Shown: positions 45,296-56,269 of the stretch, in pieces
How the letters are laid out: the number at the start of each line of letters is the position of its first letter
Position numbering within the stretch: position 1 is the stretch's first letter
Assembly (NCBI GenBank): GCA_963556495.2
Contig: OY747702.1
Location: 45,079,680 to 45,143,679 of the forward strand
Reading direction: 5' to 3'
Source: Valencia hispanica
Lineage: Eukaryota > Chordata > Actinopteri > Cyprinodontiformes > Valenciidae
DNA length: 64,000 nucleotides
Made by a program: the position numbers and the translations under genes
The notes under the pieces: model-generated
Told to the model about the DNA's origin: nothing
What the model saw: the letters and a program-made list of their open reading frames with translations, nothing else
The model's database searches: none

Positions 45296-47774
45296 ACTAT
45301 CATTTTAAAGATTTATAAAATTTTGATACATAAATATATTCTCCGGGCTGCAGCTTTAACAAAGGACAAATCAATATGCACTTCCTTTCTTACTACAAAA
45401 TAAGTTTCCAAAAGATTTTGACCGTGTTATTATGGCTTTTATGTTATGGCTTTTAATAAAAGAAACTCTTGTGTTTATTAAGGAAGTTTGTTAAATATGC
45501 CACTTATCTGCTTTAAAATCTTCCTTTTTCTGTTTTTATCTTTAACATTCACCACGTTCTCCTTACATTTGTCTTTTCCTGCTGATTTTCAGCTGTGACC
45601 TACATGTTGTACTCAAAAATAAATTTGCCTACTAGCTTTCATGTGAAAATTCAAAAACCAGAGACATAGAGTCTGACAAATCTCAAGTCACAAAGGCAAA
45701 CAGACATTCAGAACATTCTTTTCTCTCCTGTCTCATCTCCCCCTGGTGTGGCCGTCAGCCTATTTTTGCTTTAGCCTGCTGCTACCTGAGGAGCAACAGA
45801 AAGGTGGTAATGGAGGCCTGACTGAGGCCTGTCACTTCATGCTCTTTCACCCCCAGGGACTCTGAGTGGGAAAGTAATGGCCGGGCCTGCCAGATGTAGC
45901 AGTCACTTTTAATCAAGTGCATCGCTGTCACTCCGCCTGTATTGATCCCTGCAAGGTCCCCAGGTGGCCAGCAATTGGACTGGTTTCCACACCACAACAA
46001 CCTCCCTCGCGCCTTTGAAACAACTCCCCATGTGGTGGCATCTTGGCCGAGTTAATCATAATCCAGCTTTTCCGTGGAAAAAACACTAACCACAGCAAAC
46101 AAGCTCGGACAGGGCCACTGCCCTCTGTCACTTACCATGAGAGTCGCACACTCTGTCTCTCAAGAGCTGCCGTGATTTAACACAGTATAAATATCTGGAT
46201 GTCATGTTTCTCTAGTTCATTATCTCTAGTTCATAATTTCCAGGTATTTTTCTGTATTTTAATAGTGGAGGCCTGATGTCTCCACTATTAGTAGTGGAGA
46301 CCCTTGATGTCCTGAGTGGTGTGCCATATCATGTGTTTTAAAAAACCATCATTGTGCACAGACAGTGTTGAAAATTGACTGAATTAGGCTCAAAACAAAA
46401 TGTTATTTAGATGTCATATTTTCTCTAAACGCTACAAAGCCACTAGACGGCCATATTTGGCATGTATTTACAGCACTTGACAGGAATTTGTGGCATTACA
46501 AGTGGATAGCAGTCAGGATTTGGCACCTGGCTCTCTCCTTCTTATTTTTCTACAGGTCTGTTGCAAGGCTGTGGTTTTATTGTTCATTTGCTGAGGCCAC
46601 AGGGGCTGACTATTACTGGGTCATAACTCGACAGGATGATGAGGGATGAATTCTAATGTGGATCCGTCACCAATAGGGATGGGAGGTAGGTGGCAGGAAT
46701 GAGAGATGGAGGATTCATAGGGGATATGGGAATAAAGTATGTCAGGAACAGGCACACACAGACAATCTTAAATGTACACAAACACATACATACGTATGCT
46801 GCTGCATACTCTTGTATTTTTTTTTACCAATAATGTTGGAAGTATATGGCCAAATTGTTGGGATTTGTTTTTCAAGTTTATGTGCACCTCTACAGTAGAT
46901 TTGTTGTTTTATTGTTGAAGTTATTTTTTTTTTAGGGTCATTCGAGATATTACAGAAGCAAACCGGGTCTCACAGGCTGTAAAATGAAAGTCAGTATACT
47001 TCAATGAGCAACACTTTGTTGTTTTTCACTTGTCAGAAGAAAGCTGCAGTTTGTAAGAAAGGAACAAAGCTGGCTGGAAAAACAGAAATGGCAGAAGAGG
47101 TTCGGAATAATCAGTTTCACCATTCGGACACATGGCTGCCTCCATGTGGTAAACCTCGCTGACAGATGCTTAGAGTAAGAGTAAAAGGAAAGGTATTAGG
47201 CAATGACATGTGAAATAGAGGGCAGACTGGAGAGACTGTCGAGCCCCCCTGCATTGCAGATGTACTCCACTGCGCCATAGTGGACAGACAACACTGAGCA
47301 AAGCAGCGTGAGGACACACTGTTTCAGAGTATTTGGCAAAGCAGCATTTCTTCCTGACTTTTTGCACTCTGAGGTACTGTATCTTAAAAGGCCAAATATG
47401 ATCACATTTTGGAATCAAAGTCTACAAGGTGAAACTTTGAAACAAATTAATCTTAATCTGCCTTTTAATTTGGTTTTCAAAGCACCTAAATAATTTTACA
47501 ATTTTGAGTCACACCCTCAACATAAGAAGATATGGGTGATGACAGATGTAACGGCGTATGCCGAGAGTCCTATCACTGTACACTGAGAACAGATTGTTTC
47601 CTTGGCTAAAAAAAGGCAATTTATTAAGTAAAATATGTCGAATGGACATGTAGCACCCTATTAGTGACAAAGAATGATGTAGAGAGCCGTTTTGCTGCAA
47701 ATCATCTCTGCGGTAAACAAGGGAGTGTTTACTGTCTCAGTTTCTCATGTTAGGCTGATGATTATAAAACTATT
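45296..47774. other. Non-coding, possible conserved element
   Basis: No gene recognised. 45720-46140 is complex, moderately GC-rich sequence containing CTTTTAATCAAGTGCATCGC and GAGTTAATCATAATCCAGC; it does not resemble any repeat here and is the strongest candidate for conserved non-coding DNA in the window. Confidence 0.35.
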
Positions 47775-48268
47775 TGTTATGATCTTAGGTAGTTTGGGTT
47801 TTTGAATTTCTTCTGTTTTTGCTTTTTTGATTATGCTCTTGTGTATTTATGCTCCGCTTAGGTCTCGCATATTAGTTCATTCTGTTGTTTTCAGCTTAGT
47901 TTATTCTTGCTTATCCTTAGATCAGTGTTTCACCTTGGTTATTGTTTACTTTCTTTTCAGCTTACTTTCCTGTTCATTAGTCTCCTTCCCTCAGCCTGCC
48001 TGCCTGCTCTCCTCTCACAGCTGCTGCTTGTTTCCAATCAACCACCTGTTACTTGTCTAGTAATCAAGTTCCTCAATATTTAAGCTCCTCACTCTTTGTT
48101 ACTCTATGCTGGATACTCCAATTTTCCTCTGGTTCTCTACCATTGTGGCTCATGCTTTACATCACCTCCTGAAATGACTGTAAGTTTTGGTATTTATTTT
48201 CATTAAAGTCTCTTAATTATATCTCTGCCTGCAACTGGGGTGTCACTACACAACACGGCATTGTGTCA
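47775..48268 (+). mobile_element. Probable solo LTR (Gypsy-like)
   Basis: Starts TGTTATGATCTTAGG and ends GGCATTGTGTCA (TG...CA). In the right half lie a TATA-like TATTTAAG (48078), a TTCTCTACCATTGTGG stretch, and ATTAAAGTCTCTTAATT (48201) as polyadenylation region, in the order U3-R-U5 needs. Flanks CTATT and GCATT are not a perfect duplication. No internal retroelement sequence is adjacent, so a solo LTR left by recombination is likely. Its coding region is absent. Confidence 0.5.
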
Positions 48269-48401
48269 GCATTGGAATCTTGGAACTATACAAAGCTGGA
48301 AAATAAGCAGGGCATGAAATCAATAACCACCCTCTTCATATGTTCTTACTGTATATTTCTCTATGCTAAATAGCTGCAGTGGCCTTTTTTTTAATTACAT
48401 A

Positions 48402-50020
48402 CACTACCGTTCAAAAGTTTGGGGTCACCCAAACAATTTTGTGTTTTCCATGAAAAGTCACACTTATTCACCACCATACGTTGTGAAATGAATAGAAAAT
48501 AGAGTCAAGACATTGACAAGGTTAGAAATAATGATTTGTATTTGAAATAAGATTTTTTTTTACATCAAACTTTGCTTTCGTCAAAGAATCCTCCATTTGC
48601 AGCAATTACAGCATTGCAGACCTTTGGCATTCTAGCTGTTAATTTGTTGAGGTAATCTGGAGAAATTGCACCCCACGCTTCTAGAAGCAGCTCCCACAAT
48701 TTGGATTGGTTGGATGGGCACTTCTTGCGTACCATACGGTCAAGCTGCTCCCACAACAGCTCAATGGGGTTCAAATCTGGTGACTGCGCTGGCCACTCCA
48801 TTACCGATAGAATACCAGCTGCCTGCTTCTTCTCTAAATAGTTCTTGCACAATTTGGAGGTGTGTTTTGGGTCATTGTCCTGTTGTAGGATGAAATTGGC
48901 TCCAATCAAGCGCTGTCCACTGGGTATGGCATGGCGTTGCAAAATGGAGTGATAGCCTTCCTTATTCAGAATCCCTTTTACCCTGTACAAATCTCCCACC
49001 TTACCAGCACCAAAGCAACCCCAGACCATCACATTACCTCCACCATGCTTAACAGATGGCGTCAGGCATTCTTCCAGCATCTTTTCAGTTGTTCTGCGTC
49101 TCACAAACGTTCTTCTTTGTGATCCTAACACCTCAAACTTGGATTCATCCATCCACAACACTTTTTTCCAGTCTTTCTCTGTCCAATGTCTGTGTTCTTT
49201 TGCCCATCTTAATCTTTTTCTTTTATTGGCCAGTCTCAGATATGGCTTTTTCTTTGCCACTCTGCCCTGAAGCCCAGAATCCCGCAGCCGCCTCTTCACT
49301 GTAGTTGTTGACACTGGTGTTTTGCGGGTACTAATTAATGAAGATGCCAGTTGGGGACCTGTGAGGCGTCTGTTTCTCAAACTAGAGACTCTAATGTACT
49401 TATCTTCTTGCTCAGTTGTGCAACGCGGCCTCCCACTTCTTTTTCTACTCTGGTTAGAGCCTGTTTGTGCTGTCCTCTGAAGGGAGTAGTACACACCGTT
49501 GTAGGAAATCTTCAATTTCTTAGCAATTTCTCGCATGGAATAGCCTTCATTTCTAAGAACAAGAATAGACTGTCGAGTTTCAGATGAAAGTTCTCTTTTT
49601 CTGGCCATTTTGAGCGTTTAATTTACCCCACAAATGTGATGCTCCAGAAACTCAATCTGCTCAAAGGAAGGTCAGTTTTGTAGCTTCTGTACCGAGCTAA
49701 ACTGTTTTCAGATGTGTGAACATGATTGCACAAGGGTTTTCTAATCATCAATTAGCCTTCTGAGCCAATGAGCAAACACATTGTACCATTAGAACACTGG
49801 AGTGATAGTTGCTGGAAATGGGCCTCTATACACCTATGTAGATATTGCACCAAAAACCAGACATTTGCAGCTAGAATAGTCATTTACCACATTAGCAATG
49901 TATAGAGTGTATTTCTTTAAAGTTAAGACTAGTTTAAAGTTATCTTCATTGAAAAGTACAGTGCTTTTCCTTCAAAAATAAGGACATTTCAATGTGACCC
50001 CAAACTTTTGAACGGTAGTG
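48402..50020 (-). mobile_element. Complete Tc1/mariner transposon, Intruder-type (DD38E)
   Basis: 1619 bp between TA (48400-48401) and TA (50021-50022). The outer 27 bp, starting CACTACCGTTCAAAAGTTTG, are identical and inverted at the two ends; similarity fades further in. It carries a single uninterrupted transposase gene on the minus strand. With intact ends, target duplication and gene it is the youngest-looking element of the window and might still be mobile. Confidence 0.95.
48565..49608 (-). CDS. Intact Tc1-like transposase, DD38E
   Basis: 347 residues, the usual Tc1 length, no frameshift or stop. Order of parts: N-terminal helix-turn-helix (about 7-50: RQSILVLRNEGYSMREIAKK), a GRPRCT linker (59-64), second helix-turn-helix (about 66-120), a basic stretch RLANKRKRLRW (125-135) likely serving nuclear import, then the DDE core. 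Catalytic residues: D154 in LWMDESKF, D244 in LQQDNDPKH, E283 in DLNPIELLW; G-rich box HGGGNVMVWGCF at 188-199. Between D244 and E283 lie 38 residues, four more than in classical Tc1; the extra residues sit in the KKQAAGIL region. From memory, DD38E marks the Intruder family. The enzyme would bind the 27-bp ends and insert at TA. ATG chosen: first in frame, MARKRELS, normal for the family. Confidence 0.95.
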   Translation of the reverse strand: MARKRELSSETRQSILVLRNEGYSMREIAKKLKISYNGVYYSLQRTAQTGSNQSRKRSGRPRCTTEQEDKYIRVSSLRNRRLTGPQLASSLISTRKTPVSTTTVKRRLRDSGLQGRVAKKKPYLRLANKRKRLRWAKEHRHWTEKDWKKVLWMDESKFEVLGSQRRTFVRRRTTEKMLEECLTPSVKHGGGNVMVWGCFGAGKVGDLYRVKGILNKEGYHSILQRHAIPSGQRLIGANFILQQDNDPKHTSKLCKNYLEKKQAAGILSVMEWPAQSPDLNPIELLWEQLDRMVRKKCPSNQSKLWELLLEAWGAISPDYLNKLTARMPKVCNAVIAANGGFFDESKV

Positions 50021-50047
50021 TATTTTTGCGCATTAGTGTTAGTTATC

Positions 50048-50185
50048 AAACAGGAAATGGGGGTGAAGACATGCAGCAAAAGTGTCAAGGTTGGGAATCA
50101 AACCCAGGATGGCTGCGTCATGACTACATCATGACTATAGCCGCTGTATATGGAGCACCTGTTCTACTGCTACACCCCACGATGC
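50048..50185 (-). repeat. tRNA-derived SINE-like fragment
   Basis: The minus strand has GTAGCAGTAGAACAGG (A-box position), then CTGGGTTTGATTCCCAACC (B box GGTTTGATTCC) and GCTGCATGTCTTCACC, the order of a common fish tRNA-like SINE. It starts 28 bp from the end of the Intruder-type element. Confidence 0.5.
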
Positions 50186-50630
50186 CTCACACCTGCAGTT
50201 TGATTGTATGTCAAGATTTTAGCTTCTCCTCTATCGACCACAAATATGCAATTAGCTTAAAGTCGCTTTATAGCACCAAATAACATGTGAGAAAACTAAC
50301 TGTAGATCAGCCTTAAAGGGTATATATCATGCAAAATGAACTGTTTTTAGCTTTTGATCATGTTATATTGTTATTTCCTCATAAAGTCATCCCCAAAGCG
50401 GTTTTTGGCTAAACGAATGAATCCTGCTCTCTGAGTAGCAGATCTGCTGATGATCCGCCCTGCTCCTCCAAACAGCTTGATGGGACATATTTACGTCATT
50501 CTGCCCCGCAGGAAAAACTAACCTTCACGCTCCTCCCCTGTACTGTAAACACTCACGCCCACTCTCTCAGAGCACTGCACTACAGCTGTGAAGAACTGAT
50601 TTCCCTCTTATCTAGTCTGCACTTTTGAAA

Positions 50631-50780
50631 ATGCCTAGAACACGAAAATGCATTTTCGACTGCGAGAGGTACAGGAATGTGGTCAGCTTTCCTGAAGAAG
50701 AGTTTATTTACCAGAAATGTTTAGATTTTATCCTTAGGAGCTTGCAAAAACTGAGCCAGAATGTGTTTGTATGTGACTGA
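50631..50780 (+). pseudogene. THAP-type zinc-finger exon of Kolobok-like transposase
   Basis: ATG at 50631 opens 49 codons: MPRTRKCIFDCERYRN, VVSFPEEE, CLDFILRS and QNVFVCD, then TGA. It fits the THAP layout: Cys7-x3-Cys11, an aromatic/FP motif (SFPEE, 19-24), the place of the invariant Trp (here Cys30, one base away from TGG) and the third Cys at 48. The expected final His block is readable after a small indel as HDCLIN at 50790-50806. So the domain is broken by frameshift and a Trp loss. THAP domains bind DNA through C2CH zinc; here it would have contacted the transposon ends. Confidence 0.6.
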
Positions 50781-50805
50781 AATTTTACATGACTGCTTGA
50801 TTAAT

Positions 50806-50910
50806 GGGGCTGCACAGTGGTGCAGTTGGTAGCACTTTTGCCTTGCAGCAAGAAGGTCCTGGGTTCAAATCCCAGCCTGGGGTCTTTCTGCACTGACATG
50901 TTCAGATACA
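50806..50910 (+). repeat. tRNA-like SINE fragment
   Basis: GGGGCTGCACAGTGGTGCAG then TTGGTAGCAC (A-box region), CTGGGTTCAAATCCCAGCC (B box GGTTCAAATCC). The same repeat occurs reversed at 55690-55995. It lies directly after the THAP remnant. Confidence 0.55.
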
Positions 50911-51812
50911 TTTTGAAGTAATGTAATGCTAAACCTTTGTAACTGTAGGCTACTCAGTGTGAAGTACGCTATTGTAGCTAATTATTCCTGCTATAATTAT
51001 ATATGTAGTCAAAATGTTTTTTATCCTTTTTATGATGATTTGCCGAGGATCTATAGGGTTACATCATGAAATGGGTGGGACTCACATGGGTGGAGGCGGG
51101 ATTTCAGCAAACCAAGCATCTTATTTTTGGGTTGAAAAAATGTTCAAGAAAATCACTCATATTTCAGAAAAATGACATCTCTAACAGTAATATTTTATCA
51201 TATATGGACCCAGGTGTAGGTGTAAAATAGCATGATATAGGACCATTAAATGGTTTAAGTGGCACAACAAGCTGTGTCTTATAAGTAGCATTTTTACAGA
51301 TTAGTTGTTGAAATCCAAAGTAAAACATGAACTGATTAACATGAAGAACATCAAAGCTTGGACAGTCACTTGTAGGCTATTTTGGTGACACACCTGTGTG
51401 CATCAAAGCAACGATGTTATTCAGCAAATAGTGATTGCTTTAGATCACTTGGTGTAATTTTAATATGTTTCCAGGCTACTGCTTTAAAACAGTATTTCTT
51501 CTCCTACGACCTCCTAACTGTCTAAACCCCCATATAAACTCCCTATTACTCCATGTTAAAGTAATTGCTGCTTTCCTCTTGGGTGGACATTGTGGTATGC
51601 ATAGATGTTCAGGTTGGACGTTCCAAACTTCATCACTTTTCAGTAACTTTTGGCAGCATTATTGGTTGCCTTGTGCTTACTCTTTTCCTTTCGCACTTTC
51701 TTTTACATACTACTTTATTTTTGACATCAAAATGAATAAAACTCTTGTGAGTTACGAGCCTGAACACAGCTGAAAAGGAAACGTTGTAAAAATTATGATA
51801 TATGCCCCTTAA

Positions 51813-54028
51813 AGTTTGCAATGCTAACATTAATGTCAGGGGAAAACAAAGGAATATACAGAAGTTTATAAATCTGACAATTCGTTTTTGTAAAAAATAC
51901 CTAATGAAAAATATATGTATATTTTATATGGTAAAGGGGCTATAGTCATTTTATTTCTGTAGAAATATAGGTTAGTCCAACAGAGAGTTTTAACTACTAG
52001 GACAGAATAATTTGAAGCCGTAATTTTTTTTAAATTCAGTGTAGATTAAACTTTAATGGTCCCTGAGGGGAAAATGCATTGTTTCAGTTTTCAGCTGAGG
52101 AGAATAAGATATAGCTAATAATAATAATAATGCAACAAAGAGAACTGGAAATAATTCAACAAGTCGCCACCAGCTGAATGTGCAGAATGTAATTTTGGGA
52201 ATGAATAAAAATCATAGATGGTCTGCAGTGACAGCTTTAGGCTTGGGATAGATTTTCAGCTCACATCACTATTTATTCTCATTGGAGGAGAACTGCAGAC
52301 ACAAGCACTCCAAGAAAAAAAGAGAAGAAAGAAATAAGAAGCATGCATATGCAAATACAGGTTGCCATCATCAGAATGAGATATGGAGATGCAAAGAAAC
52401 TTCATCATTCAAGTCTGTACCATAGGCCCCTATATATAGAGAGATTGTTTTCCTGCCTTTATCAGATCATCTTGTTCTTTAAAGCACATCACTAGAAACA
52501 TGCATATTCTGTTCAGCTCTGCCAGCAGGCAGAACACAGGAGAAGTGGAGTTTTTTTTGTGATTTGCAACTAAAGCACCAACCCCTTACCTTCTCACAGC
52601 ACAATGTTCAGAATGCCTTGCAATCCCCCACATGGTGGGACAAAGGCTTTGTGCTGCAGCTCACATTGAGTCAGCAGGAAAAAACAACAAAAAGACACGG
52701 CTCCTCCAGCGCCTTCTGTCTTTTCTGCGGGAAACAGACCAATGGCTCTATTAAAGCAGCAGCAGGAGCAGCGCCATACACCCTGGGTAAAATGGCTGTC
52801 AGATTTGTCACTTTCAAATGACATACCTATTAGAAGCTAATAAAGTCCCTGAGCTAAGTTGAGCCAGCCAGCACAAATCAAGGGTACAATTCTGTAGAAG
52901 GATGGGATGTTGAGGAGAAACAGAGATATTTCTTTGCTTTTGTGTAAGTTTTGTTTGCTTGTTCAGCTCCTGTCAAGTTAGACAATGCAGTTCCCCCCTC
53001 AGCCTAATCGATGGTGCAAATGTGTCAAAGACAGGCCATAGTTGCATAAGGATGAAATCATGGCTCTCTGGACAAAGTCTTTGACAGCTGATCCTGATTC
53101 CTGAGGCACGCAGCTTTGTCTTATACAGTAAATTCTTCTTATCCACTCAATGCGAATGATCTACCCTGATCTGAAAGCTGTTGCTAATCAGCTAAATCTC
53201 CTCCTCCTACCAGCATCTCTGTGTGAGCTCATGCATGGAATGACCTAAATGTTTGTCAACAAGTGGCAGGTACAGTATGTCAACATGTATCAGATTTACA
53301 GTTTTAAGCTTTTGTTATTACTCTATAAAGACAACTGCTCTTAATACAGAGGTAATTAGGGTTGATTTTTAGATTTTCACTCCCTACGATTTGTTAGAAA
53401 GTTGAAATGCATGCACACAAACACATGAATCCATTGTAATTCAGGGAGCATCTACTGGAGATTACATTGTCGTGTTATTAAGACAGCCCCTTCCCCCCAA
53501 GGGTACTATTATTGTACAGATGCACAGTAAAATACTCATCCTCCCACCCACCCTCCCACACACAAGTACAACACACAGTCAGGATATCTTAATTGGCTTT
53601 GCACTCACAAGAGAGTTATATTTTTACAGCACACTATTGAAGACCAAAACTGAACTCCTAAACCTTCTCTGTTGTGACGTGGCTTTCAATATATAATGGC
53701 AGATTTTATCACCGCAATAAAAGTAGATTGGTCACACTACGGTGTCTTTCTAAAAGCAAATAAAATTTCTGTAGTGTTGAAATTGTAATGGGACTATATA
53801 AATTTTATCAATCAATACATTGATTAGCAATTATACGGTGGCGGCAGACCCGGGCATAAAACCTGCTAAAGAATGAGGACATGGCTAAACTGACCGTGAG
53901 TACAGCGGACATCTGAAGCTTAACTGGCTTTCACAGACGATTATTTTCTTGTTTCATGCATCATTTCGATTATCTTCAGGTACCCTTTGTCGAGCAAATT
54001 TGAAGTGAACTTTTGCAATGCAGCTTCA
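51813..54028. other. AT-rich non-coding, nothing recognised
   Basis: No family-like frame. (AAT)n run at about 52110-52130. 52560-52830 is less AT-rich with overlapping open frames of no recognisable type. Confidence 0.45.
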
Positions 54029-54030
54029 TA

Positions 54031-55520
54031 AACTCAGCAAAAAAAGAAACGTCCTCTGACTTTCAACTGTTTTTACTTTCAGTAAACTTAATGTGTGTAA
54101 ATATTTGTATGAACACTAAAAGAGTCAACACCATAAGACATAAACTATAAATGTTTCACAGACATGTGACTAACAGAAATAGAATAATGTGTCCTTGAAT
54201 GAAGGGAGGCTCAAAATCAAAAGTACCAGTTAGTTTCTGGTGTGGCCACCAGCTGCTTGAAGTACTGCAGTGCATCTCCTCCTCATGGACTGGACCAGAT
54301 TTGTCAGTTCTTGCTGTGAGATGTTACCCCACTCTTCCACCAAGGCACTTGCAAGTTCCTGGACATTTCTGGGGGGAATGGCCCTAGCCCTCACCCTGCG
54401 ATCCAACAGGTCCCAGACGTGCTCAATGGGATTGAGATCCAGGCTCTTTGCTGGCCATGGCAGAACACTGACATTGCTGTCATGCAGAAACTCACGCACA
54501 GAACGAGCAGTATGGCTGGTGGCATTGTCCTGCTGGAGGATCATGTCCGGATGAGCATGCATAAAGGGTACCACATGAGAGAGGAGGATGTCTTCCCTGT
54601 ACCACAAGGCATTGAGATTGCCTGCAATGACAACAAGCTCAGTCCGAAGGTGACGTGATATACCGCCCCAGACCATGATGGACCCCCCACCTCCAAATCG
54701 ATCCCGCTCCAGGGTACAGGCCTCGTGTGTAACGCTCATTCCTTCGACGATAAACACAAATCCGTCCATCACACCTGGTGAGACAAAACTGTGACTCATC
54801 AGTGAAGAGCACTTTTTGCCACTCCTGTCTGGTCCAGCGAAGGTGGGTTTGTGCCCATATGTTGCTGGTGATGTCTGGTAAGGACATGCCTTACAACAGG
54901 CCTACAAGCCCTCAGTCCAGCCTCTCTCAGCCTATTGCGGACAGTCTGAGCACTGATAGAGGGACTGTGTGTTCCTGGTGTGACTCGGGCAGTTGTTGTG
55001 GCCATCCTGTACCTGTCACGCAGGTGTGATATTCGGATGTACCAATCCTGTGTAGGTGTTGTTACATGTGGTCTTCCACTGCGAGGATGATCACCTGTCT
55101 TTCTTGTCTCCCTGTAGCGCTGTCTTAGGCGTCTCACAGTGCGGACATGGCAATTTATTGCCCTAGCCACATCAGCGGTCCTCATGCCTGCTTTCAGCAT
55201 GCCTAATGCACATTCACGCAGATGAGCAGGGACCCTGGGCATCTTTCTTTGGGTGTTTTTCTCAGTCGGTAGACAAGTCTCTTTAGTGTCCTGCGTTTTT
55301 TGAACTGTGACCTTAAATGCCTACTTTCTGTAAGCTGTTATGGTCTTAACGACCATTCCACAGGTGCATTTTAATTAATTGATTATGGTTAATTGAACAT
55401 GCATGGAAAACATTGTTTAAACCCTTTACAATGAAGCTCTGTAAAGTTATTTGGATTTTTACAACATTATTGTTGAAATACACAGTCCTGAAAAAGGGAC
55501 GTTTCTTTTTTTACTGAGTT
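54031..55520 (-). mobile_element. Complete Tc1/mariner transposon, frameshifted gene
   Basis: 1490 bp between TA (54029-54030) and TA (55521-55522). Ends AACTCAGCAAAAAAAGAAACG and (complement) AACTCAGTAAAAAAAGAAACG; about 25 bp inverted repeat with one mismatch. Different family from both other Tc1 elements by ends and protein. Confidence 0.93.
54230..55242 (-). pseudogene. Tc1-like DD34E transposase with two frameshifts
   Basis: Starts with ATG at 55242 (MPRVPAHLRECALGML). First open part (to about 54890) holds the paired helix-turn-helix domain, RSGRPHVTTP linker and REAGLRACRPVVRHVL. A frameshift near 54870-54890 leads to a frame with HLRWTRQEWQKVLFTDESQF (first catalytic D). A second near 54735 leads to the frame with RFGGGGSIMVWGG, LQQDNATSHTAR (second D) and LDLNPIEHVWDLL (E), ending at 54230. 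Between second D and E are 34 residues. SLDLNP replaces the normal SPDLNP. Total about 337 codons, so essentially full length but inactive. Confidence 0.92.
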
Positions 55521-55689
55521 TATAATATTTGCATCAGACACTTCAGTTAAGTGGTTTTAATGTTGATAAACTGCAGGGGGATTTTTGGTTTCATCAGCAG
55601 GTGATGATGGGTTTATTTGTGCATTACTGTAGTAAAGCAGAAATTTGCTGTACACTCAAAATATATTTTAAGAAGTAAGAGACACGATA

Positions 55690-55995
55690 ATTGTTGTTTG
55701 ACATCCATTCATCCATTTTCTACACCTGCTGAGGCTTTGCAGGGTTAAAAATTTTTAGTGGGACTATATCAGACGGCCAACAGGCAGGAGGACAGGTGGT
55801 GAGTCCAAAATTAAAGCTTTAGCAAATTAACCTAGCATTCTTGTTTTTGGACAGTTGTAGTTTTAGTACCCAGAAAACTCATGGAAGAATAGGCAGATTG
55901 TCGCAAATTCACAAACAAAAGCCCTGGCAGGGATTTAAACCCAAGATCATCTTGCCACAAGGCAAAAAAGCACCATTCTGCATCCAGCTGGGTAA
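55690..55995 (-). repeat. Dispersed tRNA-like repeat with flanking CATCCATTTTCTAC motif
   Basis: CATTCATCCATTTTCTACACCTGC at 55705 and AGGGATTTAAACCCAAGATC (complement of a B box) at 55930, then TTGCCACAAGGCAAAAAAGCACC. Inverse of the repeat at 50806-50910, longer here. Confidence 0.5.
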
Positions 55996-56269
55996 TATAA
56001 AATTGTAGTCTAAAGCTTTGACACCTATAGCCTGCCACACAAGAGAGGAATCTGCTGAGCAAAAAGGTATTTCATTAGCTAGGACCACACTTACGGGGAT
56101 TTGAATTTCAATGTTTATTGAAGGAAGAGAGTGAATCGACCAGATGTCTGGGAAGATGCGTCGATGAAGGCTTGGGATGAAGATTCAGTGTGGGGGTACA
56201 GTCTTCTGAGATTCATCTGTTTCCCGAGCCTGCTCAGGACCCCCAAAGTTAGTCATGGAAAATTAACAA

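Larger units (their letters stand above)
50313..51812 (+). mobile_element. TTAA-flanked Kolobok-like transposon(s) with THAP exon
   Basis: Left end: TTAA (50313-50316), AGGGTATATATCATGCAAAA. Two possible right ends: GCATGATATAGGACCA then TTAA at 51246-51249, and ATTATGATATATGCCCCT then TTAA at 51809-51812. Both are inverted matches to the left end, the outer one slightly better. Either two related elements are joined, or one has an internal duplicate end. Inside is a broken THAP zinc-finger exon (50631-50780). TTAA duplication with a THAP-type domain is diagnostic of Kolobok as I know the superfamily. Confidence 0.65.

Noticed and set aside
48666..49587. Several plus-strand ORFs opposite the intact transposase
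   Set aside because: Shadows of the 347-codon minus-strand gene.
50806..50910. A genuine tRNA gene
   Set aside because: Only A-box and B-box-like words are present; no cloverleaf with acceptor stem pairing, and the same sequence recurs as a dispersed repeat at 55.7 kb.
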